Positions 1 to 9,490 of a stretch of DNA of 64,000 nt are shown piece by piece. A model generated the notes under the pieces. That model had not been told where the DNA came from. It was given only the letters and a program-made list of their open reading frames with translations, and did not search any database. Source of the stretch: Reclinomonas americana ATCC 50394 (taxonomy: Eukaryota > Jakobida > Jakobea > Jakobida); NCBI GenBank assembly GCA_048213135.1, contig PS015009.1:930001-994000 (forward strand), read 5' to 3'. A program made the position numbers and the translations under genes. Each line of letters starts with the position of its first letter. Position 1 is the first letter of the stretch.

Positions 1-2784
1 CAGGTAAAAAATGCCGGGCAGGCTGTTCACGATGGATTCGGAAAGGTCTCTTTCTTTTACGATGTCATCCTGCGCTTTTATCAGATCCGTTACATCCTGC
101 ACGGTTCCGGTGAGGTACAGGGGGTCGCCTTTCGCACTTCTTACCAGTTCGGCCATTTCGTGAGCGAAGAGTACAATATCGTCCCGTACAATGATGCGGT
201 GAATAAAATCGAGTGCCCGCTTTCCGGTGAGCGCATCTTCCAGCGCTTTATTGAATACTTCCCGGTCTTCCGGATGAATGGCATTGAAAAATGCTTCGTA
301 ATTACTGCTGAGTTGCTTGCGGTCCACATCGAATATGCGGTATATCTCATCCGACCAGGAAAGGCTGTTGTTCTTTACATCCAGTTCCCAGTGCCCCATC
401 TTACCGATCTGCTGCGCCCGGCGGTATTTCTCTTCGTTATCTTTTATTTTGAGTTCCGCCGTTTTGCGCTGGGTAACATCATGGTAATTCATCACCACGC
501 CATTCAGGTAAGGTTCCTGCAGCATATTACGGAAACTGCATTCCAGCCATTTGTAGTCGCCGTTGGGCAGGCGGTGGCGGTATTCAATGGTCACAATTTC
601 CGAAGGATCGTTGATCAGGCGGTTAAAGGTTTGCAGCACCAGCTGCAGATCGTCGGGGTGTATCTTACCCAGGTGCACCTTGCCCAGCATTTCAGATTCA
701 GGATAGCCTAGTATACGGGTGGCCGAAGGGCTCAGTTCGCGGAGCATACCATCGGCGCCAATAACGGCCAGCCCGTCGGTGCTGTTCTCTATCATAGCCC
801 TGAACCGTTTCTCACTATTCACCACGCTTTCTTCTGCCTTCTTGCGCAGGCGTTCTTTTTCAATGACTTCCATTGCAAAGGACACGTCGCCGGTGGCTTC
901 TTCCAGCAGGGCCAGTTCGGCGGAATCGAAGAAATTCTTTTCGGCCGCGAAAAAAGTGAATGCCCCGGTTACCTTACCGAATTTTTTTATGGGTAGCGAC
1001 ATGCACGCCTGGTAATCCCTGCTGAGGGCCTCTTTACGCCACTGTTCGGTAAAAGGCCCGTTCTCTATATCATTGCAGGTAAATACTTTTTCTTCATCAA
1101 CTGCCCGGTGCGCCGGCAGGTGCAGTGAGGCTTCCGCTTTAAGTACGATGGGGGTAATGGTATGCAGGAAGGCTTTTTCATCGCCGGCATACATTACCGG
1201 TTCCAGCTGGTTGTTTTTTTCATTGACCATACCTATCCACGCCATTTTAAAATTACCCTGCTCTACGGAAATGCGGCAGGCTTCTTTAAACAATACGTCT
1301 TCATTGGTTACCCGTACGATCATCTGGTTGATCTGGCTGATAAAAAAGTACAGGCGGTTGGCCTTGAGTATTTTTCTTTCCGCCCTTTTCTTTTCGGTAA
1401 TGTCCCTTATAAAAACGGAGATCCCTTCGGGTGATGGATATACATGATTCTCCTGCCAGAGATCAAGCGGCGGATAATAGTCTTCATTGTACAGGTACCG
1501 TTGCTCTGCGTAGGCCTTATGAAAAAGATGATAGGTGGCAGAGTTAACGGCTTCAGGAAATACTTCCCATACATTCTTCCCGATCAGCTCCTGCGGATCG
1601 CGGTGTATGAGTTCTCCCGCGCTTTTGTTGATATACGTGTAGTTCCAGTTTTTATCGAGTGCAATAAAACTGTCGGATATCCTTTCTACCAGCAACCGGT
1701 ATTTCTCCTCGCTGTTGCGAAGGTTGATCTCGGCTATCTTTTTTTGCGTGATCTCGCAGAAAAAAACCGACAGGCCATTAGGTGAAGGGTAGATGTGCAC
1801 TTCAAACCATTCGTGCATCGAAGGTGAATAGTCTTCCAGGTAAATATATTCCTGTGTTTCCATCGCTTTGTGGTAGGCATTGTAAAAATTTTGCCCGACA
1901 CTTTGCGGGAATTCCGTCCAGATATATTTCCCGGTCATCGTTTCCGGATCACGTTTCATGATCTCCCCGGCTTTCCTGTTCATATAGGTAATGCGCCAGG
2001 CAGTATCCAGCCCCATGAAGGCGTCGGTGATGCGTTCAAAGGTTTCCAGCAAAAGATTTTTCGTCTGCATCAGTTCCACCGCTCTTGCCTCTGCTTTCCT
2101 TTCAAGATCTCTATTGAGTTCCAGCAATGCCGCCGCTGCCTTTTTCCGGTCGGTAATATCCATTCTCACTTTCTGGAAAAAGAAAAGCATCAGCAACAGT
2201 ACCGTTCCCAATATGATCATGAGAATACGAAGCTGCCCGCCTACGGTATCATCATTGGCTTTTTTTCTTTTGCCGAGCAGGGTATTTTCATGGGCCTGTA
2301 TCTTACCGATCCATTGTTTTACCAGTTCACTGTATACCCTGCCTTCACCGCTTTCCACCAGCGCCATGGCATTGTCAAAACCCGAGTACTGCCGTGCCGA
2401 TACAGTATGATTGGAGAAGCTGATGCGTTTGTCGGTGTAGTACTGAACAGAGTCGATGTTATTTTGCTGAACAGGATTGTCTTCGGTAAGCTGTTTTAAC
2501 CGGAGTATGATATTGTAAATATCTTTTTGCGAACGGTCCAGCATCTGTAAAAAAGAAGGTTGGCTGGTGATGACAAAACCGCGTGAACTGGCTTCATTAT
2601 CACTTACCGCGGATACTAATTTTTCTGACTGAATGAGTACTTCCTGGGTATGCGCTATCCAGCGGGTAGTTTCCTTTACCTGCCTGGAACGGGAGATGGA
2701 AAAAATAATGATCGCGGCGAGAGACAGCAATAGCAGAACTGTCCCCGCGACCAATACAATATTGGTGGTGAACCTTAGCTTCAT
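1..2784 (-). CDS. Multi-PAS/GAF sensor histidine kinase, N-terminal 928 residues (runs off left edge)
   Basis: The frame is open from an ATG at 2784 to position 1, so the C-terminus is outside the window. Residues about 8-30 form a membrane segment. A periplasmic CHASE3-like domain follows (SRGFVIT motif near residue 60), then a second membrane segment near 180-200 and a short coiled coil. After that come two PAS domains with closely similar sequence (GLDTAWRITYMNRKAG, then ALDKNWNYTYINKSAG), a GAF domain around residues 450-620, and at least two more PAS domains with PAC ends (VMNYHDVTQRK; GTVQDVTDLI). A further PAS starts at the edge. The product is a membrane-bound signal sensor. A HisKA/HATPase pair would be expected beyond position 1 but cannot be seen, so a diguanylate cyclase or phosphatase output is not excluded. 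No partner regulator lies on the visible side. The long plus-strand frames opposite it are shadows. Confidence 0.85.
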   Translation of the reverse strand, partial: MKLRFTTNIVLVAGTVLLLLSLAAIIIFSISRSRQVKETTRWIAHTQEVLIQSEKLVSAVSDNEASSRGFVITSQPSFLQMLDRSQKDIYNIILRLKQLTEDNPVQQNNIDSVQYYTDKRISFSNHTVSARQYSGFDNAMALVESGEGRVYSELVKQWIGKIQAHENTLLGKRKKANDDTVGGQLRILMIILGTVLLLMLFFFQKVRMDITDRKKAAAALLELNRDLERKAEARAVELMQTKNLLLETFERITDAFMGLDTAWRITYMNRKAGEIMKRDPETMTGKYIWTEFPQSVGQNFYNAYHKAMETQEYIYLEDYSPSMHEWFEVHIYPSPNGLSVFFCEITQKKIAEINLRNSEEKYRLLVERISDSFIALDKNWNYTYINKSAGELIHRDPQELIGKNVWEVFPEAVNSATYHLFHKAYAEQRYLYNEDYYPPLDLWQENHVYPSPEGISVFIRDITEKKRAERKILKANRLYFFISQINQMIVRVTNEDVLFKEACRISVEQGNFKMAWIGMVNEKNNQLEPVMYAGDEKAFLHTITPIVLKAEASLHLPAHRAVDEEKVFTCNDIENGPFTEQWRKEALSRDYQACMSLPIKKFGKVTGAFTFFAAEKNFFDSAELALLEEATGDVSFAMEVIEKERLRKKAEESVVNSEKRFRAMIENSTDGLAVIGADGMLRELSPSATRILGYPESEMLGKVHLGKIHPDDLQLVLQTFNRLINDPSEIVTIEYRHRLPNGDYKWLECSFRNMLQEPYLNGVVMNYHDVTQRKTAELKIKDNEEKYRRAQQIGKMGHWELDVKNNSLSWSDEIYRIFDVDRKQLSSNYEAFFNAIHPEDREVFNKALEDALTGKRALDFIHRIIVRDDIVLFAHEMAELVRSAKGDPLYLTGTVQDVTDLIKAQDDIVKERDLSESIVNSLPGIFYL

Positions 2785-2935
2785 AAGGCCCTGATTAGGT
2801 TTCGTAAATCAAGGTTTTTCTGACAAATAAGCCCGAACAGTTACCCGTACCGGTTTCGTCTTATCGTAATGTACTAAAATTATCGGTAAGAAGCAATATA
2901 AGAAGGACTAACGGTAAGGGGTGGTTAGTCGTTAG

Positions 2936-3051
2936 TATTGAGTAGCAAGTATTAAGTAGCAAGAAGGGCTCTTTACACAAAAGAATAGCTATTCCTGTCA
3001 ATAGAATATTTACACATTCGCATATCCGCACATTAACTCATTCGTACATTA
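2936..3051. repeat. Intergenic low-complexity repeats (AGTAGCAAG-type and CACATT-type)
   Basis: Around 2936-2967 a short word related to AGTAGCAAGTATTAAG is repeated imperfectly. The same word family recurs at 8571-8652. Around 3014-3051 a CACATT/CATTCG word is repeated up to the carB stop codon. These belong to the dispersed intergenic families reported in the findings. No gene is visible in 2785-3048. Confidence 0.6.
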
Positions 3052-5892
3052 CTTACTCAGGTGCATACTCCTTTCCTTATACAACTGCCTGAAGTAAGGA
3101 TCTTTCAGGTCTTTGATAAAGCGGATGGCCTCTCCCGTGCTTTTCATCTCGGGCCCCAGCTCTTTGTTCACACCCGGGAATTTATTGAAGGAGAAAACGG
3201 GTTCCTTGATGGCGAAGCCGGTAAGTTTTTTCTCGAATGTATAATCCTTCAGTTGCGCTACACCCAGCATTACCTTAGTGGCAATGTTGAGGTAAGGAAT
3301 CTGGTAGGCTTTGGCAATGAAAGGTGTGGTGCGTGATGCCCTGGGGTTGGCCTCAATCACGTATACATTACCATCTTTAATGGCAAACTGTATATTGATG
3401 AGCCCACGGATATTAAGGGTGCGTGCAATTTTTTCGGCGTATTCTTCCATGGTGTGCACGATCAGCGGGGACAGGTTAAACTGCGGCAGAACAGCATTGC
3501 TGTCGCCACTGTGTATACCTGCCGGCTCAATATGTTCCATTACACCCATCACATGAAAATCGGTACCATCGAATATACCGTCGATCTCGGCTTCCTGGCA
3601 ACGGTCGAGGAAATGATCGATAAGAATTTTATTGCCGGGTAAATGCTTGATCAGGCTCAGTACACCTTTCTCCAGTTCTTCATCATTCAGTACGATGCGC
3701 ATGCGCTGACCACCGAGTACATAACTTGGCCTGATGAGTACGGGGTAACCTACTTCATTGGCCACTTCAATGGCATCGTCGGTATTGTACGCTGTTCCGT
3801 AGCGGGGGTAAGGTATGCCCAGTTCTTTGAGCATGTCGCTGAAACGGCCGCGATCTTCGGCGATATCCATATTGTCGAAAGAAGTGCCGATGATGGGAAT
3901 GCCTTTTTCATGCAGGCGTTTGGCGAGTTTGAGTGCCGTTTGTCCGCCCAGCTGAACGATTACACCCTCCGGCTTTTCATGCTCCACGATCTCCCACAGG
4001 TGCTCCCAGAAAACGGGTTCGAAATAGAGTTTATCAGCGATATCAAAATCAGTAGAAACGGTTTCAGGATTACAGTTCACCATAATGGCTTCGTAACCGG
4101 ATTCTTTGATGGCGAGCAGGCCATGTACACAGCAGTAGTCAAACTCAATACCCTGGCCAATCCTGTTGGGGCCACTTCCCAGTACAATGACTTTTTTCTT
4201 GCCGGAAGATTTACTTTCGTTGGAAGGCAATTGCGCTACTCCGTCTGCTTTATTTTCGAAAGTAGAATAGAAGTAAGGTGTTTTAGCTTCGAATTCGGCG
4301 CTGCAGGTATCCACCATTTTGAAGACACGGGTCAACCCCATCGCTTTCCTTCTTTCATACAAAGCTTCGGTGTCTTCTTCCTTCATGATGCGGATGATCT
4401 GTTCATCGCTGAAGCCGAGTACTTTGGCTTCTTTCAGCAGGTCATCTGGCAGTGTTTTACAATCGTATTGGGCAATCTGTTTTTCACAGTCGCATATCTT
4501 CTGTATCTGGTAAATGAACCACCTGTCTATGCCGGTGCTTTCGCAGATGCGTTTGATGCTGGCGCCGGCCATCAGTGCATCTTTAATGCGGAAAATCCTG
4601 TCCCACTTGGGTGTTTTGATGTATTCGATGAGTTCATCGGCATGCATCAGGCTTTTACCATAATAACCCAGTCCCACGGCTTCGTTCTCCAGGCTCTGGC
4701 AGGCTTTCTGCACAGCTTCGGCAAAACTGCGGCCGATGCCCATTACTTCGCCTACACTTTTCATCTGGAACCCCAGCGTATCGTTGGCGCCTTTGAACTT
4801 GTCGAAATTCCAGCGGGGTATTTTCACGATCACATAATCCAATGCCGGTTCAAAATAAGCCGAGGTGGATTGTGTGATCTGGTTCTTTAATTCATCCAGG
4901 TTATAACCGATGGCCAGTTTGGCGGCGATCTTCGCAATGGGATAACCGGTTGCCTTGCTCGCCAGGGCCGAAGAGCGGCTTACGCGGGGGTTGATCTCTA
5001 CCACAATGATCTCTTCCGTTTGAGGATTAAGCGCAAACTGCACATTACAACCACCGGCGAAGTTGCCGAGGTTGCGCATCATGCTGATGGCAGTGTTGCG
5101 CATCAGTTGGTAAGCCGTATCGCTCAGCGTCATTACAGGCGCCACGGTAATGGAGTCGCCGGTATGTACACCCATGGGATCAAAATTCTCCACGCCGCAA
5201 ATGATCACCACGTTGTCTTCATTATCTCTTAAAAGTTCAAGCTCATATTCTTTCCAGCCCAGTACCGCTTTTTCTACCAGTACTTCGTGAATAGGGCTGG
5301 CGGTAAGCGCCCGGTTGAGGGCTTCATCCAGTTCATCTTTATGGAATACAATGCCGCCGCCTGTACCACCGAGGGTGAAAGACGGGCGCAACACCAGCGG
5401 GAAACCGATAGACTGTGCAAATTCTTTTCCTTCCAGGAAAGAGTTGGCGATGCGTGCCGGGCAAACGGGGATGTTCATCTCGATCATCCACTGCCTGAAT
5501 TTTTCGCGGTCTTCCGCTTTGTCGATGGCTTTAATATCTACGCCTATCAGCCGTACATTATTTTTTTCCCATATACCCAGTTCATCCACTTCTTTACAAA
5601 GGTTCAGGGCCGTTTGTCCGCCCATTGTGGGCAGCACCGCGTCTATATTATTTTCTTCCAGTATCTGTTCAATACTTTCCACGGTAAGTGGCAGCAGGTA
5701 TACCTTATCGGCGATCATGGGGTCGGTCATGATGGTGGCCGGGTTGCTGTTGATGAGTATCACTTTGATACCTTCTTCGCGTAAGCTCCTGGAAGCCTGT
5801 GTTCCGCTGTAATCGAATTCGCAGGCCTGCCCGATAATGATGGGGCCGCTGCCGATGATCAGTACTGATTGAATGGAATTATCTTTTGGCAT
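3049..5892 (-). CDS. carB: Carbamoyl-phosphate synthase large subunit, form lacking the C-terminal allosteric domain
   Basis: The protein has 947 residues and makes carbamoyl phosphate from ammonia (delivered by CarA), bicarbonate and two ATP, for arginine and pyrimidine synthesis. Both synthetase halves are intact. The first begins just after the start (IIGSGPIIIGQACEFDYSG) and the second near residue 565 (LGSGPNRIGQGIEFDY), each with an ATP-grasp fold (SFTLGGTGGG; SYVLGGQRMR). I chose ATG 5892 because the frame upstream to 5955 runs back through a terminator and does not resemble the family. E. coli CarB has about 1073 residues. This one stops shortly after the LGPEMKSTGE motif, so the MGS-like domain that binds UMP, IMP and ornithine is missing. 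I believe shorter CarB forms are common in this phylum. carA is not in the window. Confidence 0.95.
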   Translation of the reverse strand: MPKDNSIQSVLIIGSGPIIIGQACEFDYSGTQASRSLREEGIKVILINSNPATIMTDPMIADKVYLLPLTVESIEQILEENNIDAVLPTMGGQTALNLCKEVDELGIWEKNNVRLIGVDIKAIDKAEDREKFRQWMIEMNIPVCPARIANSFLEGKEFAQSIGFPLVLRPSFTLGGTGGGIVFHKDELDEALNRALTASPIHEVLVEKAVLGWKEYELELLRDNEDNVVIICGVENFDPMGVHTGDSITVAPVMTLSDTAYQLMRNTAISMMRNLGNFAGGCNVQFALNPQTEEIIVVEINPRVSRSSALASKATGYPIAKIAAKLAIGYNLDELKNQITQSTSAYFEPALDYVIVKIPRWNFDKFKGANDTLGFQMKSVGEVMGIGRSFAEAVQKACQSLENEAVGLGYYGKSLMHADELIEYIKTPKWDRIFRIKDALMAGASIKRICESTGIDRWFIYQIQKICDCEKQIAQYDCKTLPDDLLKEAKVLGFSDEQIIRIMKEEDTEALYERRKAMGLTRVFKMVDTCSAEFEAKTPYFYSTFENKADGVAQLPSNESKSSGKKKVIVLGSGPNRIGQGIEFDYCCVHGLLAIKESGYEAIMVNCNPETVSTDFDIADKLYFEPVFWEHLWEIVEHEKPEGVIVQLGGQTALKLAKRLHEKGIPIIGTSFDNMDIAEDRGRFSDMLKELGIPYPRYGTAYNTDDAIEVANEVGYPVLIRPSYVLGGQRMRIVLNDEELEKGVLSLIKHLPGNKILIDHFLDRCQEAEIDGIFDGTDFHVMGVMEHIEPAGIHSGDSNAVLPQFNLSPLIVHTMEEYAEKIARTLNIRGLINIQFAIKDGNVYVIEANPRASRTTPFIAKAYQIPYLNIATKVMLGVAQLKDYTFEKKLTGFAIKEPVFSFNKFPGVNKELGPEMKSTGEAIRFIKDLKDPYFRQLYKERSMHLSK

Positions 5893-5941
5893 AGTAGCGT
5901 GCCGTGTGAGGCGGGCAAAGTTACTTGATTCGGGGGTAAAA

Positions 5942-5975
5942 AAAAAGCTGCACATGGATGAATGCGCAGCTTTTT
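5942..5975 (-). terminator. Rho-independent terminator after the MORN-repeat gene
   Basis: The inverted arms AAAAAGCTGC (5942-5951) and GCAGCTTTTT (5966-5975) enclose a 14-nt loop. With A and T tracts on both sides it works on either strand. It lies just downstream of the MORN gene stop and just upstream of carB, so carB is probably transcribed separately. Confidence 0.85.
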
Positions 5976-5990
5976 CTGACCAATATATTT

Positions 5991-6707
5991 TTAGTTCTTA
6001 CGAACGGGTATCTCTACCGACCACTCGCCTGCTTCATATATCTCAAAATCTATACTTATACTGCCGAAAGTAAAAATGCCGCGGAAAGGGAATGTTACTC
6101 CCTGGAAGTTGGTGACTTCTTTATTAGTCAGCGCACTGGAGGTTTTACTCATATAGGTGCCGCCGGTGATCTGCGACGAAGTCATTTTGATAGCGGTAGT
6201 ATTGCTGGAAGATGTGAGGCCCGCGCCGCTGCCCAGGTCCTGTACCTGCAGCATAATGGAGCCAACGTTGTTGGAGCCAACATCCCTCATCTTGGAAAAC
6301 TGCACCCTGCCGATCTCTGTCGTTGAGGTGAATATCTTATAAGCATTCTCATATTCGCCCCTGTACTTGCCTTTTGACCAGTATCCTTTCACTAAAGACT
6401 CCGCCTTGCCGGGGCTTTTCACGTGCATTTCCCCGTAGCCGTCCTGCAGACCTTTTTTCCAGGAACCGGTATAGGTGGTACCCGTGGCGGTCCAGGTGTA
6501 AGTGCCTTTACCATCAGGATAGCCCTTTTTGAACGAACCTTCGTAACTGTTGATACCCACAGATTTACCCTCGCCATTGGCTTTGCCTTTGTCGCACTCT
6601 CCAACATAAGTGCCTTTAATAGAGTCTACAAGTACTTCGCAGCTTGGGGTTTGAGCGCTGGCTTTTATGGAAACGAAGAAGATCAGGAGGAAGAAAATTT
6701 TTCTCAT
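5991..6707 (-). CDS. Secreted MORN-repeat protein
   Basis: The 238-residue protein starts with a clear signal peptide (residues 1-19, ending KASAQ). Residues about 30-130 carry four or five MORN-type repeats (YVGECDKGKANGEG, YEGSFKKGYPDGKG, YTGSWKKGLQDGYG, then a degenerate copy). The C-terminal half, about residues 130-238, is rich in Ser, Thr and Gly and looks like beta structure; I do not recognise it. In eukaryotes MORN repeats bind membranes or proteins, while in Bacteroidota they are common in exported proteins of unknown role. The gene stands alone with its own terminator. The function is unknown. Confidence 0.8.
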   Translation of the reverse strand: MRKIFFLLIFFVSIKASAQTPSCEVLVDSIKGTYVGECDKGKANGEGKSVGINSYEGSFKKGYPDGKGTYTWTATGTTYTGSWKKGLQDGYGEMHVKSPGKAESLVKGYWSKGKYRGEYENAYKIFTSTTEIGRVQFSKMRDVGSNNVGSIMLQVQDLGSGAGLTSSSNTTAIKMTSSQITGGTYMSKTSSALTNKEVTNFQGVTFPFRGIFTFGSISIDFEIYEAGEWSVEIPVRKN

Positions 6708-6852
6708 AATACAGGTTGTAATTTTGAATAGTAAGAGATGGCCTGAAGAATAAAATTACATACTTCCCTGAACCTTGCCAATATAAAATTGTTCATTGAA
6801 TAATGAGTAATTTAGCGGCTTTCTGTTTCTAACCATCTGTAAAACAACCGGG

Positions 6853-8562
6853 TTGATCAAAAAGATAACGATAGTGTGTGGCATGGTGCTGCTGTTTTTG
6901 CACAACGGATTTTCCCAGGTATTTCCTGCAAAAAATTATCCGGCCGATTATTTCCAGTGGCCGGTAGCCGCCAAAGTGGGCATTGCCGCCAATTTTGGCG
7001 AACTGAGACCCAACCATTACCACATGGGGCTCGACTGCCGTACCGACCAGAAACAGAACATGCCCGTACTGGCCGCGGCCGATGGTTATATTGCCCGGGT
7101 AAAGATTGAGCCCTACGGTTTTGGACGGGCCATCTACATCAACCATCCCAACGGGCTCACTACTTTATATGCGCACCTCAACGACTTCGACAGCCTGCTG
7201 GAAGCCTATGTACGCCAGCAGCAGTATAAACTGGAAAGCTGGCGGGTGTTTCTTGATCTGCCACCCAACCTGTTCCCCGTAAAGCAAGGACAACAGATTG
7301 CCTGGAGCGGTAATACCGGCGGATCGCAGGGCCCCCATCTTCATTTCGAGATCAGGAATACCCAAACCGATAAGGTGCTCAACCCCCTGCTGTTCAATTT
7401 CCCTATCCCCGACAGTATTCCGCCCGATATTTATAAACTGGCCGTTTACAACCGCAACCTCAGCATCTATGAACAAAGTCCGCAGTTGCTGAACGTGAAA
7501 AAGACCAATGGTATATATATAATACCCGGCGGCCTGCTGAAAACAAATAACGACCTGTTGAGTTTTGCCATCAATACCTACGACCGGTCTACCGGATCGG
7601 GCAACCGCAATGGCATTTATGAAGCCGTTATTTATTTTGACGACAAGCCCATGAGTGGTTTCCAGATCGACGGCATTGGTTACGATGAAACCCGCTACCT
7701 CAACGCCCACATCGATTATAAAGTGAGGAGCAATGGCGGCGGATGGCTGGAGCAACTCTCCCGCATGCCCGGGTACCCGCCCGGTGTGTACAGGGATTTT
7801 GGCAGTGATGGTGTGATACGGCTCACCGATACGGCGCTACACCAGGTACGGATAGATGTAAAAGACGCGAACGGCAACACCTCTGTTGTACAGTTCGGCA
7901 TTCAGCTGAATGCCCTGCCCGCCGTGGTGGACAAACCCAACCCCTACCGGCAGCCGGGAGAATTTCACCCGGGGTTTGTCAACATCCTGGATGATGACCG
8001 CATCCGTTTTTATGTGGGTGAAAGCTGCCTGTACGATTCCATCCGTTTCCGTTTCAGCGTGGCTAATCCCTTATCCGCATTTCCTGTATACCAGTTGCAC
8101 AGCGCTGTTATTCCCGTGCACACCGCGTTTCCCGTATGGATCAAACCATTGGGACAATACGATACCTCCAAAATGGTGCTGCACCGTTTCTCCGGCGGCA
8201 AACACGATTTTGCCAAAGCCGTGTATGAGAACGGCTGGTACCGCTCTTCCGGCTTTCGTGATTTTGGCAGCTACCAGCTGATGGTGGATACCGTTCCGCC
8301 GGTGATCACTCCTGTTGGTTTTAAGAATGGAATGAATACAGCGAAACTGTCTTCCCTGCGTTTTGTGGTAACCGACAACAGCGAAGACCTCAGTTTCCGT
8401 GCCGAGCTGGACGGCAAATGGCTGCGCTTCACCAACGACAAGGGTCGTACGTTTATTTATATTTTTGATGAACATTGTCCGCCTGGTGAACATGAACTGG
8501 TGATTAAGGCGACTGATCAGGTGGGGAATACTTCTGAGAAGAGGTATGACTTCACAAGATGA
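6853..8562 (+). CDS. M23 family metallopeptidase, secreted (LytM-like) with C-terminal Ig-like region
   Basis: The 569-residue protein is probably a cell-wall endopeptidase that cuts peptide cross-links in peptidoglycan. The start is TTG, which gives a complete signal peptide (residues 1-22, ending NGFSQ). The next ATG, 10 codons later, would remove its charged N-region. The M23 zinc site is visible: HxxxD at H57/D61 (HMGLD) and HxH near residue 162 (GPHLHFE). Residues 190-569 are a long tail, ending in a bacterial Ig-like fold (AELDGKW ... GEHELVIKATDQVGNTS), probably for surface binding. It is transcribed alone and followed by an inverted-repeat intergenic element. A second, membrane-anchored M23 protein lies at 24883-25854. 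Confidence 0.85.
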   Translation: MIKKITIVCGMVLLFLHNGFSQVFPAKNYPADYFQWPVAAKVGIAANFGELRPNHYHMGLDCRTDQKQNMPVLAAADGYIARVKIEPYGFGRAIYINHPNGLTTLYAHLNDFDSLLEAYVRQQQYKLESWRVFLDLPPNLFPVKQGQQIAWSGNTGGSQGPHLHFEIRNTQTDKVLNPLLFNFPIPDSIPPDIYKLAVYNRNLSIYEQSPQLLNVKKTNGIYIIPGGLLKTNNDLLSFAINTYDRSTGSGNRNGIYEAVIYFDDKPMSGFQIDGIGYDETRYLNAHIDYKVRSNGGGWLEQLSRMPGYPPGVYRDFGSDGVIRLTDTALHQVRIDVKDANGNTSVVQFGIQLNALPAVVDKPNPYRQPGEFHPGFVNILDDDRIRFYVGESCLYDSIRFRFSVANPLSAFPVYQLHSAVIPVHTAFPVWIKPLGQYDTSKMVLHRFSGGKHDFAKAVYENGWYRSSGFRDFGSYQLMVDTVPPVITPVGFKNGMNTAKLSSLRFVVTDNSEDLSFRAELDGKWLRFTNDKGRTFIYIFDEHCPPGEHELVIKATDQVGNTSEKRYDFTR

Positions 8563-8570
8563 GAACAGTA

Positions 8571-8652
8571 GTGAGTAGTAAGTATCAAGTAGCAAGATAG
8601 GCCCTCATAGGTTGGTGCTCTTCCTGATACTCAATACTTGATACTTAATACC
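8571..8652. repeat. Inverted intergenic repeat (AAGTATCAAGTA family)
   Basis: Arms TAAGTATCAAGTA (8579-8591) and TACTTGATACTTA (8635-8647) are perfectly complementary over 13 bp across a 43-nt loop. The word is related to the element at 2936-2967. It lies between the M23 peptidase and the peroxiredoxin gene and may fold as a transcript-end structure. Confidence 0.7.
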
Positions 8653-8683
8653 AATTTTGACTTTTTAATTTTGAATTTAACCA

Positions 8684-9151
8684 ATGATAACATTAAAAGA
8701 AGGCGACAAAGCCCCCGCATTCAAAGCTAAGGACCAGAACGGCAAACCCGTATCCCTGGCGGATTACAAAGGCCAGAAAGTAGTGCTGTATTTTTATCCT
8801 GAAGATGACACGCCTACCTGCACCGTGCAGGCCTGCAACCTCCGCGACAATTATGGTTTGCTGAAAAAGAATGGTTTTGTGGTACTGGGCGTAAGCCCCG
8901 ACGAGGAAAAGAAACACAAAAAATTCGAAGCCAAATACGATCTCCCTTTTACCCTCATTGCCGACCCTGGCCATGCTGTGATTGATAAATACGGCGTATG
9001 GGATGAAAAACAATTGTACGGCAGGAAGTACATGGGCATTTTGCGCACCACTTTTTTGATCGACGAAAAAGGCATCATCCGCAAAGTGTTCCTGCGCCCT
9101 AAAAACAAGCAGCACGCCGAGGAGATCATCAAAGCCTGGGAGCAGCTCTAG
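8684..9151 (+). CDS. bcp: Thioredoxin-dependent thiol peroxidase (PrxQ/Bcp peroxiredoxin)
   Basis: The 155-residue cytoplasmic enzyme reduces hydrogen peroxide and organic hydroperoxides with thioredoxin as electron donor. The peroxidatic cysteine C46 lies in PEDDTPTCTVQAC and the resolving cysteine C51 five residues later, the arrangement typical of the PrxQ class. The length and the conserved RTTFLIDEKG segment near residue 125 agree with the family. The small HELCH protein starts 3 bp after its stop, so the two genes are probably co-transcribed. Confidence 0.95.
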   Translation: MITLKEGDKAPAFKAKDQNGKPVSLADYKGQKVVLYFYPEDDTPTCTVQACNLRDNYGLLKKNGFVVLGVSPDEEKKHKKFEAKYDLPFTLIADPGHAVIDKYGVWDEKQLYGRKYMGILRTTFLIDEKGIIRKVFLRPKNKQHAEEIIKAWEQL

Positions 9152-9154
9152 CCC

Positions 9155-9472
9155 ATGGTGCATTTGCCCGCTCATATCCGCATTAAAGAAAACTCCTGGG
9201 TGGCAAGGATCGCCGCCTGGAAGCTGAACAGCCGCTCCGTAGCCATCGTTATAGGCCGTACCATTCACCTGTGCCGTTGCAGCAAAGAAGAATTTTTAGA
9301 AAGCGAACGTTGGGTAAAGCATGAGCTTTGCCATGTGAGGCAGTACCGGCAGTATGGGTTTCTTGGTTTTATTACCCGTTATGTGTGGGAAAGCATGCGA
9401 AAAGGGTATTACAATAATAGGTTTGAAGTGGAGGCGAGAGCAGCAGAGGAGGAATCAATTACGAATTACTAA
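9155..9472 (+). CDS. Small protein with HExxH-like motif (DUF4157-like)
   Basis: The 105-residue protein begins 3 bp after the bcp stop and is likely translated from the same mRNA. Residues 56-60 read HELCH, in a VKHELCHVRQY context that resembles the zinc motif of minimal metallopeptidase-like domains such as DUF4157. There is no signal peptide and no third zinc ligand that I can assign. The C-terminus (VEARAAEEES) is acidic and helical. Whether it is an active peptidase is unknown. Confidence 0.6.
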   Translation: MVHLPAHIRIKENSWVARIAAWKLNSRSVAIVIGRTIHLCRCSKEEFLESERWVKHELCHVRQYRQYGFLGFITRYVWESMRKGYYNNRFEVEARAAEEESITNY

Positions 9473-9490
9473 TTACGGGGAGCTCATCAG

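Noticed and set aside
160-2499. Series of plus-strand ORFs in the first 2.5 kb
   Set aside because: The minus strand encodes one continuous multi-PAS sensor protein over the whole interval.
3643-4890. 415-residue plus-strand ORF opposite carB
   Set aside because: This is a shadow of the carB coding frame; no start signal and no family likeness.
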